Assembly: GCA_021202635.1 (NCBI GenBank)
Contig: JAJQCQ010000026.1
Coordinates: forward strand, 1-34,573
Reading direction: 5' to 3'
DNA length: 34,573 bases
Origin: Lachnospiraceae bacterium
GTDB lineage: Bacteria > Bacillota > Clostridia > Lachnospirales > Lachnospiraceae
The notes beneath the pieces are model-generated. The model searched no databases. It was not told where the DNA came from and saw only the letters and a list, made by a program, of their open reading frames with translations. Numbering within the stretch: position 1 is the first letter of the stretch; each line of letters begins with the position of its first letter. Both the position numbers and the translations under genes were made by a program. Below are positions 1-9,223 of this stretch, piece by piece.

Positions 1-29
1 AGGAGAACAAAAAAGAAGGTTTGTTTCTT

Positions 30-527
30 ATGAAAAAATTACTGTTACTTTTGCTTGTTTCGGTATTCGTTTTGACCGGATGTGATAAAAATGAACAGAA
101 AGTAGCCTCGGCCGAGGTATTTCACGTGGAAGACGGCGTCACACAGGACGGGGTCGCTATTGGCGATGGGAAGTCCGAATTTATCCGTGCATACAGCGAC
201 TATGTGATTCAGGCTGCCTACACAGACGTAGATTCCAGCTATCTTGTTATGTCCATAAACAGGATTCCTTATGATGAGAATATTTCAACACTCATCGCAA
301 ACTTCTTTATTGATGAAGAACCAATGTCAGAGGAAGAAATCTGCGAGGAAAACGAGATCGAAGATGAAGACCTGTATTCCCTGCTGAGTTCTTCCGCTTA
401 TCTGCGTACGCATGAAGTGATCTATCGGTATCTGCGCTTCACATGGGAGGACAGCGTGATCACGGATATCGACGCAGGAGAGTTCAACTATAATGAGACC
501 TACGAAGTACCGAAGCTCGACACATGA
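30..527 (+). CDS. Small secreted lipoprotein, function unknown
   Basis: The 165-residue product begins with a lipoprotein signal: MKK, a leucine-rich hydrophobic stretch, then the lipobox LTGC, giving a lipidated Cys at about residue 21. It should be anchored on the outer face of the cytoplasmic membrane. The mature part is acidic (runs such as EEPMSEEEICEENEIEDED), and I recognise no catalytic motif or family. I start it at ATG 30, because an AAGG-type ribosome binding site at about 15-20 fits that codon; an in-frame TTG at 21 lies too close to it. It is the only + strand gene in the first 20 kb and converges on the methyltransferase gene, sharing a hairpin with its 3' end. The upstream context is outside the window. 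The lipoprotein call is firm; the function is unknown. Confidence 0.85.
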   Translation: MKKLLLLLLVSVFVLTGCDKNEQKVASAEVFHVEDGVTQDGVAIGDGKSEFIRAYSDYVIQAAYTDVDSSYLVMSINRIPYDENISTLIANFFIDEEPMSEEEICEENEIEDEDLYSLLSSSAYLRTHEVIYRYLRFTWEDSVITDIDAGEFNYNETYEVPKLDT

Positions 528-571
528 TTCCCGCTCGTCATTTCATCCTGAAACCTGTATTGACAAGAGTC

Positions 572-607
572 TTTCGCATACCCGCCTGTCAGATTACGTA
601 TGCGAAA
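572..607. terminator. Bidirectional hairpin between convergent genes
   Basis: A perfect 10-bp inverted repeat (572-581 with 598-607, arms TTTCGCATAC and GTATGCGAAA) sits between the lipoprotein gene and the converging methyltransferase gene. The right arm covers the last codons of the methyltransferase gene. Its position and symmetry suggest a shared terminator, but there is no clean T-run on either side, so this is an inference. Confidence 0.5.
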
Positions 608-1544
608 CGTTTTGGGGTACAGACTGCAATTTCCGCATCTCCCGCGCAACAAAATACACCCGTTCACTCTCCGGATGCGGTCGTTCCAACGTAAATGCAT
701 CATAGACCGACTCCAGATGGAGCCCCGCTTCTCTGAGCAGTTCACTCACGCGATCAAGCGCGTATGCCTTCTGGTAATGTACTTCCTCATACCGCTCATA
801 AGAACCTTCCCTGCCGCATAGAACCGCACTCCCACTTACAGCACCGCCGTTATCCTCACTGCCGCCACGAAGCCCATTGCTCTCACTTCTGATATATAAA
901 GTCAGGTCATACTCATTGATCTGTGTCTCAGGATCGTACCAGTTTTCCCAGATAAAGCTGCCCTCATCCCGATTTTCCGCAAATACATTTTCCGCCAGGA
1001 TCTCTTCATATTTATACAGGGTATTCAGATCAAAAATAAAGATTCCGCCCGGATCCAGATAATTATTGACCAGGCGAAACACCTGCAGTAAATCCGCTTC
1101 CTCCGTGATGTAGTTCATTGAATCACAGATGCTCACCACCGCGCGCACGGTGCCGTAGAGTTCAAATTCGCGCATATCCTGCAGCAGGTAAAGAATGTCC
1201 GGCTCTGTTCCCTGCTTCGGAATCTTACCTTCTTCCTCAGGTTTGCGCCGCATAGCAGAGTCAGAGATTTCATCATCATCCCGCCTTGCAACGCTTTCCC
1301 GCTCCGCCATCTTCTCGCGGGCAATCTCCAGCATATCAAGCGAATTGTCTACACCGATCATGTCATAGCCGCATGCAGCAAGCCGTTCCGTCATCTGCCC
1401 GGTGCCGCATCCAAGCTCCAGCACAAGCCCCTCTGTCACCCCATAATGCAGCAACAGACTGTGCAGATACTCACACCACTCATCATAAGGGGTATCCGAC
1501 ATAAAAAGATCATAGACCCGGGCAAAGCTTTCATAAGACGCCAT
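594..1544 (-). CDS. Class I SAM-dependent methyltransferase, substrate unknown
   Basis: The 316-residue protein has a Rossmann-type methyltransferase core. Motif I is VLELGCGTGQ (residues 41-50), the acidic residue that binds the ribose is in GVDNS (D66), and a later strand reads GGIFIFDLNT. It should be a soluble cytoplasmic enzyme; nothing visible fixes the methyl acceptor. Two polar, low-complexity insertions stand out, at about residues 81-116 (rich in Arg, Asp, Glu) and 220-249 (rich in Gly, Ser), where related enzymes usually have short loops. I chose ATG 1544 over an upstream TTG at 1556 because GGAGAG lies 4 nt before it. The gene overlaps the end of hisC by 14 bases, so the two are probably co-transcribed and translationally coupled. 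Confidence 0.88.
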   Translation of the reverse strand: MASYESFARVYDLFMSDTPYDEWCEYLHSLLLHYGVTEGLVLELGCGTGQMTERLAACGYDMIGVDNSLDMLEIAREKMAERESVARRDDDEISDSAMRRKPEEEGKIPKQGTEPDILYLLQDMREFELYGTVRAVVSICDSMNYITEEADLLQVFRLVNNYLDPGGIFIFDLNTLYKYEEILAENVFAENRDEGSFIWENWYDPETQINEYDLTLYIRSESNGLRGGSEDNGGAVSGSAVLCGREGSYERYEEVHYQKAYALDRVSELLREAGLHLESVYDAFTLERPHPESERVYFVAREMRKLQSVPQNVSHT

Positions 1545-2604
1545 AGTTCTCTCCAAGGTATTCTCTCAGGAACGCATACAGCCGCTCCATCTCCTCATCC
1601 GTCCCGATCGTGACGCGCAGATAATTGTCAATCCGCGGCTTATTAAAGTAACGCACATAAATCCCCTGCTCTTTGAGTGCCGCAAACAATTCCGCCGCCG
1701 GAACGCGCTCGTGTGTAACAAACAGGAAATTCGCCATCGAATCTGCGAAAGAAAAGCCCAGCTTTCTCAATTCAGTTTTCGCATTTTCACGGGTAGCAAT
1801 AATCTTCTGCCTGGTCTCCTCAAAATACGCGTGATCCTCCGCCGCTGCCGCTCCCAGCACAATCGCCGTCTGGTTCATGGTATAAGAATTAAACGAATAC
1901 TTTACATCGTTCAGATAGCGGATAAGCTCCGCACTCGCGATGGCGTATCCGATGCGCATACCGGCCATCGAACGCGACTTGGAAAAGGTCTTCACCACAA
2001 TCAGATTTTCATACCGTTCCAGCAGCCCTGTGCAGGTCATTCCCCCAAAGTCGATATAAGCCTCGTCCACTACGACAATCACATCCTGGTTGTGCGCGAG
2101 GATATCTTCCACCACGTCCAGACCCAGCAGCGCACCGGTCGGCGCGTTCGGGTTCGGGAAAATCACGCCGCCGTTTTCCGGATAGTAGTCTCCGCTCTCA
2201 ATCTCAAACGCATCGTTCAGCGGCTTCTGCTCATAAGGAATCCGCAGCATATCCGCCCACACGTCATAGAAAGAGTATGTAATATCCGGGAAAAAAATGG
2301 GCTTCGGTGAATTAAAAAATGTCATAAAAATCATCGCCAGCACATCGTCCGAACCGACGCCGACAAACACCTGCTCCGAAGCAACGCCCTCTTCCCGGGC
2401 AATCGCCTCCACCAGCATCCGCGCCTCCGGATCCGGATACTTGCGCATCGGCTCCGTGTTCATCTGCCGCAATGCCTCCGCTACCTTCGGCGAGGGGGGA
2501 TACGGATTTTCATTGGTATTCAATTTGATCACATCCGTGCGCTTCGGCTGTTCACCGGGCACATAGGGCGTGACCTTGCGGATGTTTGATTCCCATATTT
2601 TCAT
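1531..2604 (-). CDS. hisC: Histidinol-phosphate aminotransferase
   Basis: This 357-residue fold-type I PLP enzyme has the usual HisC length. Landmarks are NTNENPYPPSP near residue 30, NPNAPTG (residues 151-157) with the cofactor-contacting Asn, VVDEAYIDF with D180 and Y183, the Schiff-base lysine K209 in KTFSKSRS, and R217 in GMRIGY, which binds substrate carboxylate. It converts imidazole-acetol phosphate and glutamate to histidinol phosphate. Relatives can also transaminate aromatic amino acids, which is worth considering because no other his gene is nearby. It lies 48 bp after the ABC exporter gene and overlaps the methyltransferase gene. The ribosome binding site (AAAGGA) is rather far from the ATG. 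Confidence 0.93.
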   Translation of the reverse strand: MKIWESNIRKVTPYVPGEQPKRTDVIKLNTNENPYPPSPKVAEALRQMNTEPMRKYPDPEARMLVEAIAREEGVASEQVFVGVGSDDVLAMIFMTFFNSPKPIFFPDITYSFYDVWADMLRIPYEQKPLNDAFEIESGDYYPENGGVIFPNPNAPTGALLGLDVVEDILAHNQDVIVVVDEAYIDFGGMTCTGLLERYENLIVVKTFSKSRSMAGMRIGYAIASAELIRYLNDVKYSFNSYTMNQTAIVLGAAAAEDHAYFEETRQKIIATRENAKTELRKLGFSFADSMANFLFVTHERVPAAELFAALKEQGIYVRYFNKPRIDNYLRVTIGTDEEMERLYAFLREYLGENYGVL

Positions 2605-2652
2605 AATTGTATATTTTTCCTTTCCAGTATGATCGTATATACTGTTTCGGTC

Positions 2653-4380
2653 CTACCGATTCTCATACAGCTTCGTATATACCCCGTTCTTCGCAAGCAG
2701 CTCCTCGTGCGTCCCCTGCTCTTCGATGCCCTTTGACGTGAGGACGAGAATCTTCTGCGCATTGCGAATTGTGGAAAGCCGATGGGCAATGACGAAGGTG
2801 GTGCGCCCCTTCGCCAGCTTTTCGAGAGACTGCTGCACAATACGCTCACTCTCATTATCAAGCGCAGAGGTGGCCTCGTCGAAAATCAGGATCGGCGGAT
2901 TTTTCAGGAATACACGCGCGATGGAGAGACGCTGCTTCTGTCCGCCGGAGAGCTTCACGCCGCGCTGGCCGATGTTGGTAGCATAGCCGTCCGGCAGCTG
3001 GGAGATAAACTCATGCGCGTTCGCCAGCTTTGCGGCCTCGATGACTTCCTCGTCGGTCGCGTCCGGCCTGCCGTAACGGATGTTTTCCATAATGTTTTCG
3101 GTAAACAGATACACATCCTGCTGCACAATCCCGATCTGGCGGCGCAGATCAGAGAGCTTAATTTTGCGAATATCCTGCCCATCGAGCAGAATTGCGCCGC
3201 TGTCCACGTCATAGAAGCGCGGAATCAGACTGCAGAGAGTCGTCTTGCCGCCGCCTGACGCGCCGACAATCGCCAGATAATCCCCGGCTTTCACATCCAG
3301 GTCAATGTGGCTTAGAACAGTGTCCTGATTTTCTTCATATTTAAATGAAACATTTTTGAAACGAATGTTTCCTTTTGCCACACCGATGCTCACCGCATCC
3401 GGCGCGTCCTGGATATCCGGCTCAATGTCCATCACTTCAAGGAAACGCTCGTATCCGGAGAAACCGTTCTGGAACTGCTCCGTCAGTGTAATCAGCTTTT
3501 TAATCGGCTCCGTGAAATTGTTAATGTACAAAAGGAATGTCACGAGGTCCGCGATGGCCATCAGCCCGGTCGTAATCAGACCGGTGCCAACCAGCAGCAC
3601 GACAATCGTGACCAGGGTCGTCATCAGGCCAAGACCGGAATTATACATGGCCATAAACTTATAGCTGAGCTTTTTCGCCCCCACAAAGCGTTCATTGCCG
3701 GCATGGAACTTTTCCTCTTCTATATGCTCATTGCCGAAGGATTTGACTACACGGATGCCGGAGAGGCTGTCCTCGATCTGGCCGTTAATGTCTGCCATCC
3801 GGCGGCGGTTTTCCTTGTACGCGGCCTTCATCTTTTTATTCAGGAAAAGCGCGTATCCGGCAATGAACGGAATAAACAGGTAGGTCACCAGGGTCAGCCG
3901 CCAGTTGATCTGCACAAGAATCACACAGGAACCAATCAGCTTGATGATCGAAATCACCACATCCTCCGGTCCATGATGCAGCAGCTCGCTGATGTCAAAA
4001 AGATCCGCAGTAATGCGCGAGAGCATCTGTCCGGTCTGGTGGTTGTCGTAATAAGCAAACGAAAGCTTCTGGTAATGGCTGAAAATCTCATCACGCATAT
4101 CATGCTCGATCTTCGCGCCCATGACGTGTCCATAGTAGCCAATGTAAAAATTACAAAAGCACTCCACCGCCGCCATCACAAGCATGGCCGTCCCCAGCTT
4201 TACAATGATCGGCACCGCCTCAGACGAGGGCAGCTCGATGACATTGTAGGTGATATAGCGAACGATCAGCGGGATTGCCAGCGTCACAGCGGCTCCCAGG
4301 ATCGCAAAAAACATATCCGAGAGAAACAGGCCCAGATATGGTTTGTAATAACTCAGAAGCCGCTTCCATTTGTGTTCCAT
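2653..4380 (-). CDS. ABC exporter half-transporter (membrane domain fused to ATPase)
   Basis: The 575-residue protein has an N-terminal type I exporter membrane domain (about residues 1-310, with hydrophobic spans such as MLVMAAVECFCNFYIGYYG) and a C-terminal nucleotide-binding domain. The ATPase has Walker A GASGGGKTT, signature LSGGQKQR, Walker B LIFDEATSALD and the switch histidine in VIAHRLST. It would work as a homodimer, or as a heterodimer with a partner not present here, exporting a lipid, drug or peptide. The sequence does not identify the substrate. The start has a good AGGAAG site and follows an unusually long pyrimidine tract on the + strand, which is purine in the mRNA. Confidence 0.93.
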   Translation of the reverse strand: MEHKWKRLLSYYKPYLGLFLSDMFFAILGAAVTLAIPLIVRYITYNVIELPSSEAVPIIVKLGTAMLVMAAVECFCNFYIGYYGHVMGAKIEHDMRDEIFSHYQKLSFAYYDNHQTGQMLSRITADLFDISELLHHGPEDVVISIIKLIGSCVILVQINWRLTLVTYLFIPFIAGYALFLNKKMKAAYKENRRRMADINGQIEDSLSGIRVVKSFGNEHIEEEKFHAGNERFVGAKKLSYKFMAMYNSGLGLMTTLVTIVVLLVGTGLITTGLMAIADLVTFLLYINNFTEPIKKLITLTEQFQNGFSGYERFLEVMDIEPDIQDAPDAVSIGVAKGNIRFKNVSFKYEENQDTVLSHIDLDVKAGDYLAIVGASGGGKTTLCSLIPRFYDVDSGAILLDGQDIRKIKLSDLRRQIGIVQQDVYLFTENIMENIRYGRPDATDEEVIEAAKLANAHEFISQLPDGYATNIGQRGVKLSGGQKQRLSIARVFLKNPPILIFDEATSALDNESERIVQQSLEKLAKGRTTFVIAHRLSTIRNAQKILVLTSKGIEEQGTHEELLAKNGVYTKLYENR

Positions 4381-4417
4381 TTTTCTCTTCCTCTTTCTTC
4401 TCTTCTTTTTCTCTTCT
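4381..4417 (-). other. Homopurine leader tract before the ABC exporter gene
   Basis: The + strand is all C and T from 4381 to 4417, and with one A the bias runs on to about 4426. The mRNA leader is therefore almost pure A and G, ending in the exporter's ribosome binding site. The remaining gap up to glmM (about 4427-4509) shows nothing recognisable. Confidence 0.6.
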
Positions 4418-4509
4418 ATTTTTCCTTATTGTCCCGATTTAAATGTATCCAGGCTCAGTCACAATGCAATCTGATCACGCACGCAGGCTAAAAGTTTCAC
4501 TGCAATTTC

Positions 4510-5859
4510 TCACTCCGTCACCAGCCCCTGCGCCTTCATCACCTCGATAATCGCGTTCACATGCTGTGCACACAGCTCATCGGTCTGCGCCTCCGCCATC
4601 ACGCGGATTACCGGCTCAGTGCCGCTTTTCCGCACAAGGATACGTCCGTCGTCACCGAGCGCCGCTTCCGCCGCCGCGATGGCGTCCTGTACCGCCGGAT
4701 TGCCCAGGGCAGCCGTTTTGTCTGCAACACGCACATTCTTCAGAAGCTGCGGGTAGATTTCGACCTCAGAGGCCAGCGCCGCCAGGCTCATTTTTTTATC
4801 CATCATCACTTCCATGACCATGATGGATGTCAGAATGCCGTCGCCCGTGGTCGCGTATTTGGAGAAAATAATGTGGCCGGACTGCTCGCCGCCGAGGCAA
4901 TGTCCGTTTTCACACATATTCTCATAGACATATTTGTCCCCGACCGCCGTCCGCTCATAGCAGATGCCCTCGCGGTCAAAGGCCTTATAGAGACCAATAT
5001 TGGACATAACGGTCGTGACAACCGTGTTGTGAAACAGCTGACCGTTTTCTTTAAAATATTTGCCGCAGATATACAGGATCAGATCGCCGTCGATGATTCT
5101 TCCATTCTCATCCACCGCGATGCAGCGGTCCGCATCGCCGTCATAGGCAAAGCCGACGTCAAGCCCGTTGTCCAGCACAAACTTTTGCAGCTCTTCGATA
5201 TGCGTTGAGCCGCAATCCCGGTTGATATTGGTGCCGTCCGGCTCATTGTGGATAACATAGGTTTTTGCACCCAGTGCGTCAAACACACTTTTCGCGATCG
5301 CGGAGGAGCTGCCATTTGAGCAGTCCAGCCCGACCTTCGTGTTTTTATAGGAGCGTGTTGCGAGAGAAATCAGATGGCCAATGTAACGATTCCGTCCGGC
5401 CTGATGGTCTACGGTACGGCCAATCCGCTCTCCGGTCGCAAGCGGAATCTCTTCGATCTCGCCGTCAATATACGCTTCAATCTTCTCCTCGACCTCAGCC
5501 TCGATCTTCTTTCCGCTGCCGCTGATGATTTTCAGGCCATTGTCATAGTAAGGATTGTGGCTCGCGGAAATCATGATGCCGCAGTCAAAGTCCTCTGTAC
5601 GCACCACGTAGGAAACGCTCGGCGTTGTCGTCACATGAAGCAGAAACGCGTCCGCACCCGAAGCGGTCAGGCCTGCCGCCAGCGCATACTCAAACATGTA
5701 GCTGGAGCGGCGTGTATCCTTGCCAATGACAATCCGCGCCCTGCGGTGCGGGGAGCAAAAATACCATCCAAGATAGCGTCCCACCTTGAACGCGTGCTCC
5801 ACCGTCAGCTTCACATTCGCCTCTCCGCGAAACCCATCTGTACCAAAATATTTTCCCAT
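4510..5859 (-). CDS. glmM: Phosphoglucosamine mutase
   Basis: This 449-residue protein matches the standard GlmM length and all four landmarks: the opening GKYFGTDGFRGEAN, the active-site phosphoserine loop ISASHNP (S100), the metal loop AYDGDADR near residue 240, and the phosphate-binding RKSGTEPVIRV near the C-terminus, with the sugar-recognition GGEQSGH in between. It interconverts glucosamine-6-phosphate and glucosamine-1-phosphate for peptidoglycan precursor (UDP-GlcNAc) synthesis in the cytoplasm. The start has a strong AGGAGG site. The 145-bp gap from rlmB may hold its own promoter, but I could not see a convincing one, and there is no glmS-type ribozyme. Confidence 0.97.
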   Translation of the reverse strand: MGKYFGTDGFRGEANVKLTVEHAFKVGRYLGWYFCSPHRRARIVIGKDTRRSSYMFEYALAAGLTASGADAFLLHVTTTPSVSYVVRTEDFDCGIMISASHNPYYDNGLKIISGSGKKIEAEVEEKIEAYIDGEIEEIPLATGERIGRTVDHQAGRNRYIGHLISLATRSYKNTKVGLDCSNGSSSAIAKSVFDALGAKTYVIHNEPDGTNINRDCGSTHIEELQKFVLDNGLDVGFAYDGDADRCIAVDENGRIIDGDLILYICGKYFKENGQLFHNTVVTTVMSNIGLYKAFDREGICYERTAVGDKYVYENMCENGHCLGGEQSGHIIFSKYATTGDGILTSIMVMEVMMDKKMSLAALASEVEIYPQLLKNVRVADKTAALGNPAVQDAIAAAEAALGDDGRILVRKSGTEPVIRVMAEAQTDELCAQHVNAIIEVMKAQGLVTE

Positions 5860-6004
5860 TTTCTATCATTCCTCCTGATCCACATAAATGATCCTCTGCC
5901 AGTCCTTCCATATCCACAAAGGATGAACCTGCTCCTCCCGGCTTTTTCTGCCGAACAAAGCAAATTTAAAAGTTGCAGGTGCTGGCCCTTACGAATCGTG
6001 ATTC

Positions 6005-6841
6005 CTATAGATACTCTCTCTGCCGCACAATTTCAAACGCCAGAACCCCCGCCGCGACGGACGCATTCAGAGAATCAATATTGCCCTTCATCGGTATCGA
6101 TACTGTAAAATCACATTTTTCCCGGACAAGGCGGCTCACACCGCTGCCTTCCGCGCCAATCACCAGGCCAATCGGCCCGGTCAGATTCGCGCGGTACATC
6201 GGTTCTGCGCTCATATCGGCGCAGGCAAACCAGATGCCCTCTTTTTTCAGTTCGTCAATGGTATTCCCCAGGTTCGTCACCCGCGCGACTGGTGTGTAGT
6301 TCAATGCCCCGGCGGATGTCCGCGCGACCGCCGCTGTCAGACCAACCGCGCGGCGCTTTGGAATGATCACACCATGCGCACCCGCCAGGTTCGCGGTACG
6401 GATGATCGCGCCCAGATTGTGCGGATCCTCCACGCCATCCAGCAGAATGAAAAATGGCGCTTCGCCTTTTTCCCGCGCTGCCGCCAGAATATCCGAAACC
6501 TCCGCATAATCATAGGAAGCTGCACAGGCAATCACGCCCTGGTGGCGTCCGGTCTCCGACATATGATCCAGCCGTTCCTTCGGTACAAAATCAATGATCG
6601 TATCTGCCTTGCGCGCCTCCCGCTTGATCGTCTGGATCGGGCCGTCCTGACAGCCGTCCTGAATCAGAAGACGGTCAATCGTCTTCCCGGCGCGGAACGC
6701 TTCCAGAACGGCATTGCGGCCCTCGATGATGCCCGTGTCTTCGCCGATTTCGTCGGCTCTTTCCGTCACTCGATTTCCGCCCCGTTCCTGGCTTCCATAT
6801 CTTCCGTAGCTGTTTCCCTTATTTTTTCTTTCTTCTCTCAC
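6005..6841 (-). CDS. rlmB: 23S rRNA 2'-O-methyltransferase of the SpoU/TrmH family (RlmB)
   Basis: The 278-residue protein has a short polar N-terminal tail, an RNA-binding substrate domain beginning at IIEGRNAVLEAF, and a SpoU knot domain. The SpoU motifs are LDGVEDPHNLGAIIRTA, GLVIGAEGSGVS and IPMKGNIDSLNASVAAGV. It is expected to methylate the ribose of a conserved guanosine in 23S rRNA (G2251 in E. coli). The gene follows cysS and mrnC, a conserved Firmicutes order. The start is uncertain. I keep a GTG at 6841 with a poor ribosome binding site; a GTG 25 codons in, preceded by GGGGCGG, would remove most of the polar tail. Confidence 0.92.
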   Translation of the reverse strand: MREERKNKGNSYGRYGSQERGGNRVTERADEIGEDTGIIEGRNAVLEAFRAGKTIDRLLIQDGCQDGPIQTIKREARKADTIIDFVPKERLDHMSETGRHQGVIACAASYDYAEVSDILAAAREKGEAPFFILLDGVEDPHNLGAIIRTANLAGAHGVIIPKRRAVGLTAAVARTSAGALNYTPVARVTNLGNTIDELKKEGIWFACADMSAEPMYRANLTGPIGLVIGAEGSGVSRLVREKCDFTVSIPMKGNIDSLNASVAAGVLAFEIVRQREYL

Positions 6842-6987
6842 AATGTTTCCCGCACTGCCTTTCTTTCCTGCTTTATATACAAACCCTTATTGTCCGTTTC
6901 TTATCCGTCTTCATCCAATGGCTCCCCGCCTGGGGTTTTTCCTTTTTCTGAACCAGATTCATTCAGGAGCAGCCACTCATTCCGACT

Positions 6988-7452
6988 TCATTTCACTTTC
7001 AGAGCAGCCAGCCCTTTCGCAGCCAGCTCCGTCATCCGCGCATACTGTCCATCCAGATACAGGTATCCCATGAGTGCTTCGAAGCCGGTCGCCTCCAGAT
7101 ACTCGGTCATAGTGGCGTTTTTCGCTTTTGTGTAAGGCTTCGAATTCCGCCCGCGCCGGTAAATCGCCGCTTCCTCTTCACTCAAATCCGGCAGCAGAGC
7201 CGCGATCATCCGTGCCTGTGCTTTCGCGCTGACACAATGCGTCACCTTCTGGTGCAGCTTCTGCGTCTGAATATCCTCCCGTTTCACCAGAATCGTCCGA
7301 ATCAACAGCTCATACGCCGCATCCCCGATATACGCAAGGGTCAGCGGCGCATATTGTTTCCAGTCTTTTGTCGGGAGTGCGAACGTGGTATCCAGAATCT
7401 GTGTCAGATTTTGCTCTGTTCTTCGTTCCATCTCCACTTCTGTTTTCTGCAT
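6988..7452 (-). CDS. mrnC: Mini-ribonuclease III
   Basis: The 154-residue protein contains the RNase III catalytic fold without a dsRNA-binding domain, as in Mini-III (about 140 residues in Bacillus). The first acidic motif is LAYIGDAAYELLIR, followed by KLHQKVTHCVSAKAQ, the YRRGRNSK segment, and the second acidic motif GFEALMGYLYL. It matures 23S rRNA ends and works as a dimer in the cytoplasm. Its place between cysS and rlmB is typical. The start is not settled. ATG 7452 lacks a clear ribosome binding site, while an internal ATG at 7431 has GTGGAG directly touching it, which is too close. Confidence 0.92.
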   Translation of the reverse strand: MQKTEVEMERRTEQNLTQILDTTFALPTKDWKQYAPLTLAYIGDAAYELLIRTILVKREDIQTQKLHQKVTHCVSAKAQARMIAALLPDLSEEEAAIYRRGRNSKPYTKAKNATMTEYLEATGFEALMGYLYLDGQYARMTELAAKGLAALKVK

Positions 7453-7640
7453 TCTTATGATACTCCGCTATTTCATCCTTACAGCCTTATGCTTTTCTGT
7501 GAATCCCCATTTTTCTAAAGCCAACGGACTTCCGGCTTCATCAACCTCTTAAAAACCATGCCAGAACCCCAGCGGCACCTGGCTATATCGGAATATCCGC
7601 CTGTCACAAAGCACAGGTAATTCCTATAACAAAATACGTT

Positions 7641-9086
7641 TCACGCACGTTTCCACTTTACGCCTTCCCGCGTATCCAGAAGCGTGATGCCCTGCTCCGC
7701 CAGAAGATTACGAATCTCGTCCGCGCGTGCGAAGTTCTTTGCCTTGCGTGCCGCCTGACGTTCTGCAATCAGAGCTTCAATGTCCGCATCCAGCAGCTCT
7801 TCCTTCTCTTCCACGATCAGGCCGAGAATGTCGCTCAGGCTCACAATCTCATCATATACCGCCTGCAGCAGCGCCCGGGAATTCTCTGAGGTCAGATTGC
7901 TGTTCGCGAATTTTACCAGTTCAAAAATCACCGCAATCGCGTCAGCCGTATTGAAATCGTCGTCCATTGCCTCATCGAACTTCTCTTCGTAGCCTTTCAT
8001 ACCGGCAAGCAGGCCTTCTTCCGCAATAGTCATTCCGGAAGCCGTTTCCTGAACGCCGGAATCCGACTCTTTTGCAGCTTGTGTACCGCAGTCCATCAGA
8101 TATTTCAGATTCGAAACCGCATTGCGGATGCGGTCCAGTCCGTTCTTTGCCGCCTCCATCAGATCTGCGCTGAAGTTCAGCGGGCTGCGGTAGTGCGCGC
8201 TCAGCATAAAGAAGCGCAGCACCTGCGGGTCATATTTTTCCAGAATCTCGCGCACCGTAAAGAAATTGCCCAGAGACTTAGACATCTTGCGGTTATCAAT
8301 ATTCAAAAAAGCATTGTGCAGCCAGTATTTTGCGAACTCTTTGCCATTGCAGCACTCGCTCTGCGCGATTTCGTTCTCATGATGTGGAAAAATCAGGTCC
8401 TCCCCGCCCGCATGGATGTCAATCTGCTCTCCGAGGTATTTCTTCGACATCACCGAACACTCAATATGCCAGCCCGGACGCCCGTCACTCCACGGCGACG
8501 GCCAGGACGGCTCCCCTTCCTTCTTCGGCTTCCAGAGGACAAAATCCAGCGGATCCTCCTTCTGATCCTCACCGGTCACCAGCAGTGAGCGGTTGCCGGA
8601 ACGGAGATCATCCAGATTCTTGTGGGAAAGCTTGCCGTATTCCTGAAACTTCCGGGTGCGGAAATAGACCGTTCCGTCCACATCATAAGCGTAGCCCTTA
8701 TCCACCAGCGTCTGGATCATGGCGATCATCCCGTCGATCTCCTGTGTCGCACGCGGATGCGTCGTCGCCGGGCGCACATTCAGCGCCTCCATATCCTTTT
8801 GGCACTCCGCGATATAGCGCTCTGAAATCTCCTGAGAAGAGACCCCCTCCTCATTTGCCTTTGCGATAATTTTATCATCCACGTCGGTAAAGTTCGACAC
8901 ATAATTAACCTCATAGCCCTTATGCTCCAGATACCGGCGCACCGTATCAAACACAATCATCGGGCGGGCATTTCCGATGTGGATCAGGTTATAAACCGTC
9001 GGTCCGCACACATACATCTTTACCTTGCCCGGCTCCAGTGTGACAAATTCTTCTTTTCTTTTCGAAAGTGTATTATAGACTCTCAT
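7641..9086 (-). CDS. cysS: Cysteinyl-tRNA synthetase
   Basis: This 481-residue class I synthetase has the HIGH-type motif HIGNARP (from residue 36), KMSKS at 267-271, and the zinc ligands C27, C210, H235 and E239 expected for CysRS. The segment GGEDLIFPHHENEIAQSE is diagnostic. It charges tRNA-Cys in the cytoplasm. I start at ATG 9086, because GAGGA lies 6-7 nt upstream; an in-frame GTG at 9092 lies on top of that site. The C-terminal DALR-like domain appears intact, with a slightly long Ser/Glu-rich linker around residues 330-345. The gene has its own promoter and leader, described separately, and heads the mrnC-rlmB group. Confidence 0.97.
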   Translation of the reverse strand: MRVYNTLSKRKEEFVTLEPGKVKMYVCGPTVYNLIHIGNARPMIVFDTVRRYLEHKGYEVNYVSNFTDVDDKIIAKANEEGVSSQEISERYIAECQKDMEALNVRPATTHPRATQEIDGMIAMIQTLVDKGYAYDVDGTVYFRTRKFQEYGKLSHKNLDDLRSGNRSLLVTGEDQKEDPLDFVLWKPKKEGEPSWPSPWSDGRPGWHIECSVMSKKYLGEQIDIHAGGEDLIFPHHENEIAQSECCNGKEFAKYWLHNAFLNIDNRKMSKSLGNFFTVREILEKYDPQVLRFFMLSAHYRSPLNFSADLMEAAKNGLDRIRNAVSNLKYLMDCGTQAAKESDSGVQETASGMTIAEEGLLAGMKGYEEKFDEAMDDDFNTADAIAVIFELVKFANSNLTSENSRALLQAVYDEIVSLSDILGLIVEEKEELLDADIEALIAERQAARKAKNFARADEIRNLLAEQGITLLDTREGVKWKRA

Positions 9087-9106
9087 ATTCACTCCTCATT
9101 TTCTGC

Positions 9107-9131
9107 GCAGGATACGAGCCGCGTATCCTGC
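9107..9131 (-). promoter_or_regulatory. Hairpin just upstream of the cysS ribosome binding site
   Basis: A perfect 10-bp stem (GCAGGATACG at 9107-9116, CGTATCCTGC at 9122-9131) with a 5-nt loop lies about 10 nt before the cysS ribosome binding site in the leader RNA. There is no T-run after it, so it looks like a translation or stability element more than a terminator. The function is inferred. Confidence 0.55.
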
Positions 9132-9156
9132 CTGCACTCCATCTGACGATCCATCT

Positions 9157-9200
9157 CGTAACGATTCAGAACAATGTCGACGCTATTCTGAACTGTTACG
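9157..9200 (-). promoter_or_regulatory. Long hairpin in the cysS leader
   Basis: The arms CGTAACGATTCAGAA (9157-9171) and TTCTGAACTGTTACG (9186-9200) pair almost fully, with only a two-base internal mismatch. With the second hairpin nearby it makes a structured 5' leader of about 130 nt. I see none of the conserved T-box bulge sequences (AGGGUGG-type), so this is not a normal tRNA-sensing T-box. The right arm resembles that of the 9286-9328 palindrome. Confidence 0.5.
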
Positions 9201-9223
9201 CCATTTCAACAATGTCTGCCAAC

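Noticed and set aside
1531-2604. hisC as part of a histidine operon
   Set aside because: No other his gene lies within the window; neighbours are an exporter and a methyltransferase.
7453-7640. Possible terminator between cysS and mrnC
   Set aside because: A GCCAG/CTGGC pairing with a short T-run on the minus strand can be drawn near 7540-7590, but the stem is short and imperfect.
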